Assembly (NCBI GenBank): GCA_032353305.1
Contig: JAUCNG010394144.1
Span: 1 to 10,753, forward strand
Length of the DNA stretch: 10,753 nucleotides
Direction of reading: 5' to 3'
From: Cephalothrix spiralis
Taxonomy: Eukaryota > Nemertea > Palaeonemertea > Archinemertea > Cephalotrichidae
Below, piece by piece: positions 9,001 through 10,753 of this stretch (its first letter is position 1; the number at the start of each line of letters is the position of its first letter). Made by a program: the position numbers and the translations under genes. The notes below the pieces were generated by a model. The model made no database searches, was not told where the DNA came from, and saw only the letters and a program-made list of their open reading frames with translations.

Positions 9001-10508
9001 AGTACCGCAATCTTAGGTAAATCGGGACACCAGGGGTGAATAGGGACACAAAGAGTGAATAGGGACACCAAGAGTGAATAGGGACATCAATGGTGAATAG
9101 GGACACCAAGGGTGAATAGGGACACCGATGGTGAATATGGACACCGAGAGTGAATAGGAACACCAAGGGTGAATAGGGACAAAAGTAAATATGTTTTTAT
9201 TTAGTCAAAGCTTATGATGCTTATGAATTCAACATTTTAAACTGTATCAAAATCGCTTTTGGTATTTGTTCTCATTGACCAGGCTAATGAACAATTTTAG
9301 ATACAATAAAAACGTCTTGAATTATGTCCCTAGTCCTTATTCACCCTGCGGTGTCCCGATTCACCCCATATTATCACAAATGAATAATTCAAATTTAGCA
9401 AAAATAATCGTTAAACTTTTAAAATCTTGACTATTATATACGAACCCAGTGCTTTTAATGCTGTAATAATATAATATGTATTTACCTATTTGATTTTCTG
9501 GTCTTATAATTACCATTGTAGTAAATTCCAGAAATTAACAAACATCTACACATATATTATAGATATAAGTTGTAACATGTTTATCCCATTATATAATTGT
9601 ACAAGAATTTCAAATATCTATTTGTAAATCTCAAAGTTTACAAAGTTTACTCAGTGTGTAAGGTAGTTCGAATTAATATATTTAAGTTTCTTTTGGAGTA
9701 CTGAGTTCGAGAAAATCTTGGAATTCACTCAGTAGAGAATTATATATTAAAGACAAATGACAAACATTAGATACCGTAATCTGGGGTCAATCGGGACACC
9801 GTGAGGTAAATAGGGACATAATTCAATACGTTTTTTTTATTCAATCAAAACTTATGGATTCATCATTTAAACTGTAAAAAAATTTCTTCTGATATAAATT
9901 TGTTCTTATTCACTCAGTAGAGAATTACATATTAAAGACAAATGACAAACATTAGATACCGTAATCTGGGATCAATCGGGACACCGTGGGTGAATAGGGA
10001 CATAATTCAATACTTTTTTATTAAATCAAATCTTATGAATTTATCATTTAAACTGTATTAAAATTGCTTTTGATATTTGTTTTTATTTACCCCATTGTCA
10101 AAAATAATTAACTCATAATTTTAGATTTCAAAAACGTCTTGAATTTTGTCCCTAGTGTCCCGATTGACCCCAGATTCCGGTATGTAAAAAAAACACATTA
10201 AGAATATATATTCGAATCCCTCACGAATAAAGTCACATAAAACATATCTTCAAGATCAACTTGAACTATTTAACAATATCAATAGGGCTAGAACAATCCT
10301 TCAAATAAATTGTGTCAAGAATGCAATCACAATCTAAACATTACAACTGCTGTAAACCATGAAAGTGGTTTCTACTCAATACTAATGGTGAAGTTCTCTT
10401 TAAAAATTCATTAAGTACTAATTAACTTTCATTCCTCACGCTACAGTGTAAAGACTAAAACAAAGACATACCTTGCAAGCTACAAGCCCACTTCTTGTTC
10501 TCCTCCAT
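1..10508 (-). CDS. TRAPPC13: TRAPPC13, trafficking protein particle complex subunit 13 (10 exons, 3' end missing)
   Basis: TRAPPC13 (formerly C5orf44; DUF974 family) is a subunit of the metazoan TRAPP complex, a Rab-activating assembly that acts in ER-Golgi traffic and autophagy. The joined minus-strand exons are 10508-10472, 8839-8671, 7928-7844, 7137-7010, 6462-6390, 5898-5854, 3123-2990, 1855-1651, 584-484 and 66-1. They give 347 codons plus 2 nt with no stop, and phases agree at every junction. Family signatures in order are VMRLTKPSL (residues 13-21), [20 protein letters not shown] (60s-70s), [84 protein letters not shown], and APGYGDIRL followed by SERNMDL. These match vertebrate TRAPPC13 in the same order. 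The family is about 417 residues long, so roughly 70 C-terminal residues lie left of the window. Introns 1 to 9 are 1632, 742, 706, 547, 491, 2730, 1134, 1066 and 417 nt. The organism-specific role is inferred from the family. Confidence 0.96.
67..483. other. Intron 9 (417 nt)
   Basis: The shortest intron in the window. It contains a hairpin CGTATTT-GCA-AAAATACG near 164-181 and two GCATGCGCA-type strings (GCGCATGTGC at 304-313 and GCATGCGCA at 333-341). These resemble NRF1 half sites but may be repeat-derived. No gene. Confidence 0.5.
484..584 (-). CDS. TRAPPC13: TRAPPC13 exon 9 (residues 293-326)
   Basis: This 101-nt exon has a TTCTTCTAG acceptor and a GTAAGT donor. It begins [20 protein letters not shown] and ends with [13 protein letters not shown] plus a split Ser codon. 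APGYGD(V/I)RL immediately follows LQR in the family, which confirms the link across intron 8. This is the start of the C-terminal immunoglobulin-like part. Confidence 0.95.
585..1650. other. Intron 8 (1066 nt)
   Basis: AT-rich. A small perfect palindrome TTTCACT-CC-AGTGAAA occurs at 833-848, and CATTTTCTAGAGAATG near 1353 is close to palindromic. No gene, no transposon ends that I can pair. Confidence 0.5.
1651..1855 (-). CDS. TRAPPC13: TRAPPC13 exon 8 (residues 224-292)
   Basis: This is the largest exon in the window at 205 nt, with a TTTTACAG acceptor and a GTAAGT donor. It encodes an [20 protein letters not shown] segment followed by YCLTPKPEL, a charged stretch, and [20 protein letters not shown] ending in PLQRV. 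RQYLYCLKPK-like and GKLDIVWKT-like strings are the best-conserved parts of the C-terminal half. It ends in phase 0. Confidence 0.97.
1856..2989. other. Intron 7 (1134 nt)
   Basis: It contains the 285-bp TAA-flanked element described separately. Left of it (about 2250-2480) is a stretch of mixed composition with open frames on both strands. It ends in GGGACACGCTGTAC, reminiscent of terminal sequences of some animal transposons; I cannot find its partner end. A GCGCATGCGC palindrome (2835-2844) lies right of the element. No gene seen. Confidence 0.5.
2496..2780. mobile_element. Harbinger-like MITE (285 bp, TAA target duplication)
   Basis: Terminal inverted repeats of 74 bp at 2496-2569 and 2707-2780 match at about 71 positions, starting AGCCTACC and containing GTCCGTTAGAA and GCAGCAAAAATCAAACATG. 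Weaker inverted homology continues inward for about 35 bp. TAA lies on both sides (2493-2495 and 2781-2783), the three-base duplication typical of PIF/Harbinger. There is no coding capacity. Inside is a separate 16-bp perfect inverted repeat (2581-2596 with 2623-2638). Confidence 0.85.
2990..3123 (-). CDS. TRAPPC13: TRAPPC13 exon 7 (residues 180-224)
   Basis: This 134-nt exon has a GTCTTCCAG acceptor and a GTAAGA donor. It encodes [20 protein letters not shown], then [17 protein letters not shown] and a variable tail ending [14 protein letters not shown](I/L)TP is diagnostic for the family. The 5' end is phase 0. The 3' end leaves GG, completed by exon 8. Confidence 0.96.
3246..3724. mobile_element. 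Long-inverted-repeat foldback element (479 bp)
   Basis: Imperfect inverted arms of about 150 bp lie at 3246-3393 and 3574-3724. Matching pieces in order are AGGTTTATGGAAC, GGCCTAAACCCCATCAA, AAGCTTGT, ATTCTAGGT and CAAGTTTATATTTT. A second inverted pair, AAAGGGTCGG (about 3391) and CCGACCCTTTT (about 3489), lies nearer the centre. The right arm contains a run of 12 G at 3667-3678. I do not see a convincing target-site duplication, so the exact ends and superfamily are uncertain. Open frames here are shadows of the repeat. Confidence 0.75.
3725..4677. other. Intron 6, middle part without gene
   Basis: AT-rich spacer between two foldback elements. A palindromic pair TACATGTA at 3939-3946 and 3950-3957 is visible, and an imperfect inverted pair around CACGTG/CACTCGTG at 3898-3932. 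A minus-strand frame of 99 codons (4279-4578) is the longest unassigned frame in the window. It has mixed composition, but no motif, splice-site support or family resemblance that I can see. Confidence 0.5.
4678..5266. mobile_element. hAT-like foldback element (589 bp, non-coding)
   Basis: The ends are CAGGGGTAAGCAAAC on the left and, read inward on the other strand, CAGGGGTTGATAAAA on the right. CAGGGGT followed by GCAAAC is typical of hAT terminal repeats. Inverted homology runs through almost the whole element: CTTAACCGAATTT (about 4746) with its complement near 5175-5190, ATCCATTGACTAT (about 4815) with ATAGTCAATGGAT (about 5099), and GGAACATTTCGG (4900-4911) with CCGAAATGTTCC (about 4998-5009). 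Flanks ATAATAG and ATCATAG may be a worn target duplication. No transposase frame is present. Confidence 0.75.
5267..5853. other. Intron 6, proximal part without gene
   Basis: AT-rich sequence from the donor of exon 6 to the right end of the hAT-like element. A minus-strand frame of 69 codons at 5412-5621 has low-complexity, chance-like content. Nothing else supported. Confidence 0.5.
5854..5898 (-). CDS. TRAPPC13: TRAPPC13 exon 6, 45-nt exon (residues 165-179)
   Basis: This 15-codon exon encodes [15 protein letters not shown], between a CTTATAG acceptor and a GTAAGA donor, in phase 0 at both ends. VLKPLD follows FKFQ directly in the vertebrate protein, which fixes the exon. Because it is symmetric and short, skipping it would keep the reading frame. 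Confidence 0.95.
5899..6389. other. Intron 5 (491 nt)
   Basis: AT-rich. A short irregular run of TTTCG-type motifs lies at about 6339-6378, just inside the minus-strand donor. No gene seen. Confidence 0.5.
6390..6462 (-). CDS. TRAPPC13: TRAPPC13 exon 5 (residues 140-164)
   Basis: This 73-nt exon has a TTTCAG acceptor and a GTAAGA donor. The first base completes Ile, then [20 protein letters not shown] and FKFQ. This strand is almost invariant in the family. It ends in phase 0. Confidence 0.97.
6463..7009. other. Intron 4 (547 nt)
   Basis: AT-rich, with donor GTAAGT and acceptor TTTCAG on the minus strand. No gene, repeat or structure that I can support. Confidence 0.5.
7010..7137 (-). CDS. 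TRAPPC13: TRAPPC13 exon 4 (residues 98-140, last codon split)
   Basis: This 128-nt exon has a TATTCCAG acceptor and a GTAAGT donor. It begins [12 protein letters not shown] and ends with [16 protein letters not shown] plus AT of a split Ile codon. The IHHEVKE(I/L)GTH string is a strongly conserved family signature. The middle ([14 protein letters not shown]) is a variable loop. Confidence 0.97.
7138..7843. other. Intron 3 (706 nt)
   Basis: AT-rich intron. It contains a small perfect hairpin GCGCC-AAA-GGCGC at 7634-7646. A minus-strand frame of 76 codons across 7472-7702 has no recognisable content. No transposon ends seen. Confidence 0.5.
7844..7928 (-). CDS. TRAPPC13: TRAPPC13 exon 3 (residues 69-97)
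   Basis: This 85-nt exon has a TTTTTGTAG acceptor and a GTAGGT donor. It encodes [19 protein letters not shown] followed by [10 protein letters not shown]. It is nearly the same as the vertebrate block at this place, a beta-sandwich segment of the N-terminal domain. It ends in phase 0. Confidence 0.97.
7929..8670. other. Intron 2 (742 nt)
   Basis: Non-coding. It includes an unusually GC-rich patch at about 8055-8100 and a block at 8100-8450 richer in GC and mixed sequence than other introns, which looks like an old repeat insertion. A 13-bp direct repeat AACACTGGTTCAA occurs at 8324-8336 and 8429-8441. CCAAGATGGCGACC at about 8290-8303 resembles a YY1 site. A plus-strand frame of 85 codons at 8157-8414 matches nothing I know and is probably chance. 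Confidence 0.5.
8058..8093. repeat. GC-rich hairpin in intron 2
   Basis: CCGCCGAG (8058-8065) pairs perfectly with CTCGGCGG (8086-8093) across a 20-base C-rich loop. The patch stands out sharply in AT-rich surroundings. It may be part of a repeat or a relic of one. It does not fold as a tRNA and no internal A/B boxes are evident. Confidence 0.6.
8671..8839 (-). CDS. TRAPPC13: TRAPPC13 exon 2 (residues 13-68)
   Basis: The acceptor is a T-rich tract ending in TTTTTTAG, and the donor is GTAAG. The exon begins with the conserved [11 protein letters not shown] and ends with [10 protein letters not shown], both hallmark strings of the TRAPPC13 N-terminal domain. The middle ([20 protein letters not shown], then [13 protein letters not shown]) is less conserved. 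It starts in phase 1, completing the Val codon begun in exon 1, and ends in phase 2, with GG completed by G of exon 3. Confidence 0.96.
8840..9002. other. Intron 1, distal part and acceptor
   Basis: Short AT-rich stretch between the minisatellite-bearing element and exon 2. The minus-strand polypyrimidine tract and TTTTTTAG acceptor lie at 8840-8850. Nothing else seen. Confidence 0.6.
9003..9376. mobile_element. Diverged MITE copy carrying an internal minisatellite
   Basis: The left end (TACCGCAATCTTAGGTAAAT then CGGGACACC) and the right end (GGTGTCCCGATTCACCCC followed by a degenerate outer tip near 9376) are relatives of the complete copy at 9959-10180. The interior also matches it: AACTGTATCAAAATCGCTTTTGGTATTTG, AATTTTAGAT and AAAACGTCTTGAATT-TGTCCCTAGT occur in the same order. 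It is longer because of a 19-bp tandem array just inside the left end. No TA duplication survives on the right, as expected for an older copy. Confidence 0.75.
9017..9184. repeat. Minisatellite, 19-bp unit, about 9 copies
   Basis: The unit is GTGAATAGGGACACCAAGG with substitutions mostly in its last four bases. Unit starts fall at 9017 (degenerate, GTAAATCGGGACACCAG), 9036, 9055, 9074, 9093, 9112, 9131, 9150 and 9169, an exact 19-base period with no indels. The period is not a multiple of three and the array is intronic, so it is not coding. Its seed is visible in the parent transposon, whose end holds two such half-units 19 bp apart. Confidence 0.95.
9377..9723. other. Intron 1, middle part without gene
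   Basis: Very AT-rich sequence between two transposon copies. I see only scattered short AT repeats such as CAAAGTTTACAAAGTTTAC near 9630-9650. No supported feature. Confidence 0.5.
9724..10093. repeat. Tandem duplication, two copies with 185-bp period
   Basis: The segment starting TTCACTCAGTAGAGAATTA at 9724 recurs at 9909. Both copies continue with the same 48 bp or so of non-transposon flank, then TA and the MITE left end (9774 and 9959, exactly 185 apart). The two copies differ by scattered substitutions and small indels, so the event is not very recent. The junction carries ATTCAC, present both in the flank and (as TTATTTAC/TTATTCAC) inside the MITE. Confidence 0.85.
9774..9908. mobile_element. 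Truncated copy of the same MITE
   Basis: It begins with TA then CCGTAATCTGGG and follows the complete copy through the GGGACATAATTCAATAC and CATTTAAACTGT segments. It stops at TTATTCAC, where the flanking sequence starts again. The right-hand inverted repeat is absent. The truncation is the junction of a 185-bp tandem duplication, not an independent insertion. Confidence 0.8.
9959..10180. mobile_element. TA-flanked inverted-repeat MITE, complete copy (222 bp)
   Basis: The ends at 9959-9984 and 10155-10180 are 26-bp inverted repeats with two mismatches, starting CCGTAATCTGGG and containing TCAATCGGGACAC. A TA lies on each side (9957-9958 and 10181-10182), the target-site duplication expected of Tc1/mariner-type insertion. 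The interior is AT-rich with no coding capacity, so it would depend on a transposase made elsewhere. Two further relatives lie in the same intron. The superfamily is inferred from the TA duplication and element size only. Confidence 0.8.
10181..10471. other. Intron 1, proximal part
   Basis: AT-rich intron sequence between exon 1 and the nearest transposon copy. It contains the GTATGT donor at its right edge and a TA that borders the element on its left. I see no open frame or repeat of note. Confidence 0.6.
10472..10508 (-). CDS. TRAPPC13: TRAPPC13 exon 1 (start codon, residues 1-12)
   Basis: This first coding exon reads [12 protein letters not shown] plus one base, then a GTATGT donor. An in-frame TGA lies two codons upstream (10512-10514), so this is the first usable ATG if the region just upstream is in the mRNA. 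The context is favourable for initiation, with A at -3 and G at +4. The N-terminus is variable in the family. The last residues lead directly into the conserved VMRLTKP block of exon 2, which supports both the exon and its phase 1 end. Confidence 0.88.
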
Positions 10509-10753
10509 GATTCAAACCTATATAAAACTTATTCTCCAGACGAAAGCTAAAGCTTAACAAGTATAATCCAAGTGAAAGTGGAGAAGTGATTCCTATTACT
10601 TAGGTTGAAAGAACCTATTAATTCTAGCCCCCTTCAAATATATTGGGGACACGACATCGCCATATGCTATATAAGTCATATAACCCTACATCAATTAAGG
10701 AGTATGTTACGGGAGGCTACAATACGGAGGAAATCACGAACACTGATCCAATT
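10509..10753 (-). promoter_or_regulatory. Upstream region and 5' UTR of TRAPPC13
   Basis: This stretch lies 5' of the start codon on the minus strand. TATA-like AT-rich strings occur at about 10660-10675 and again just before the ATG (about 10517-10527, too close to serve the ATG as a core promoter). A short hairpin-like AGGTT-N5-AACCT lies at about 10602-10616. I see no clear CpG-rich promoter and no other coding exon. The transcription start and any 5' UTR intron cannot be placed from sequence alone. Confidence 0.4.

Noticed and set aside
9017-9184. CRISPR-like array
   Set aside because: Units are directly adjacent with no unique spacers and the host is an animal, so this is a minisatellite.
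10517-10527. TATA box immediately before the start codon
   Set aside because: It is only about 10 bases from the ATG, which leaves no room for a transcription start and 5' UTR.

Overview
The window is a piece of an animal nuclear genome, very probably an invertebrate. The DNA is AT-rich, there are no bacterial-type genes, and one protein is split into ten coding blocks on the minus strand. Nine introns of about 0.4 to 2.7 kb separate the blocks, and all have GT-AG ends. The encoded protein is recognisably TRAPPC13 (trafficking protein particle complex subunit 13, DUF974 family). The start codon is at 10508 and the gene runs leftward off the window at position 1. The ten exons join in one open frame of 1043 nt (347 codons plus 2 nt). 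Compared with the roughly 417 residues of vertebrate TRAPPC13, about the last 70 residues lie beyond the left edge. The exact organism cannot be named from the sequence. The repeat flavour suggests an arthropod or another invertebrate, but that is only an impression.

Layout from the gene's 5' end (right) to its 3' end (left): 10509-10753 is the upstream/5' UTR region; exon 1 is 10472-10508; intron 1 carries three copies of one small TA-flanked inverted-repeat transposon, one of which contains a 19-bp minisatellite; exon 2 is 8671-8839; intron 2 has a GC-rich hairpin; exon 3 is 7844-7928; exon 4 is 7010-7137; exon 5 is 6390-6462; exon 6 is only 45 nt, at 5854-5898; intron 6 is 2.7 kb and holds two long foldback elements, one with hAT-like ends; exon 7 is 2990-3123; intron 7 holds a 285-bp element with a TAA target-site duplication; exon 8 is 1651-1855; exon 9 is 484-584; exon 10 is 1-66, incomplete.

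There is no second gene that I can support. The other open reading frames are short, lie inside introns or repeats, and match nothing I recognise. The interest lies in the introns. At least four families of non-autonomous inverted-repeat elements have accumulated there. In intron 1 two secondary rearrangements can be read directly: an internal repeat in a transposon end that became an eight-unit, 19-bp tandem array, and a 185-bp tandem duplication with one breakpoint inside a transposon copy. I did not find a new defence or biosynthetic system; this is an ordinary housekeeping gene with an informative set of repeats.
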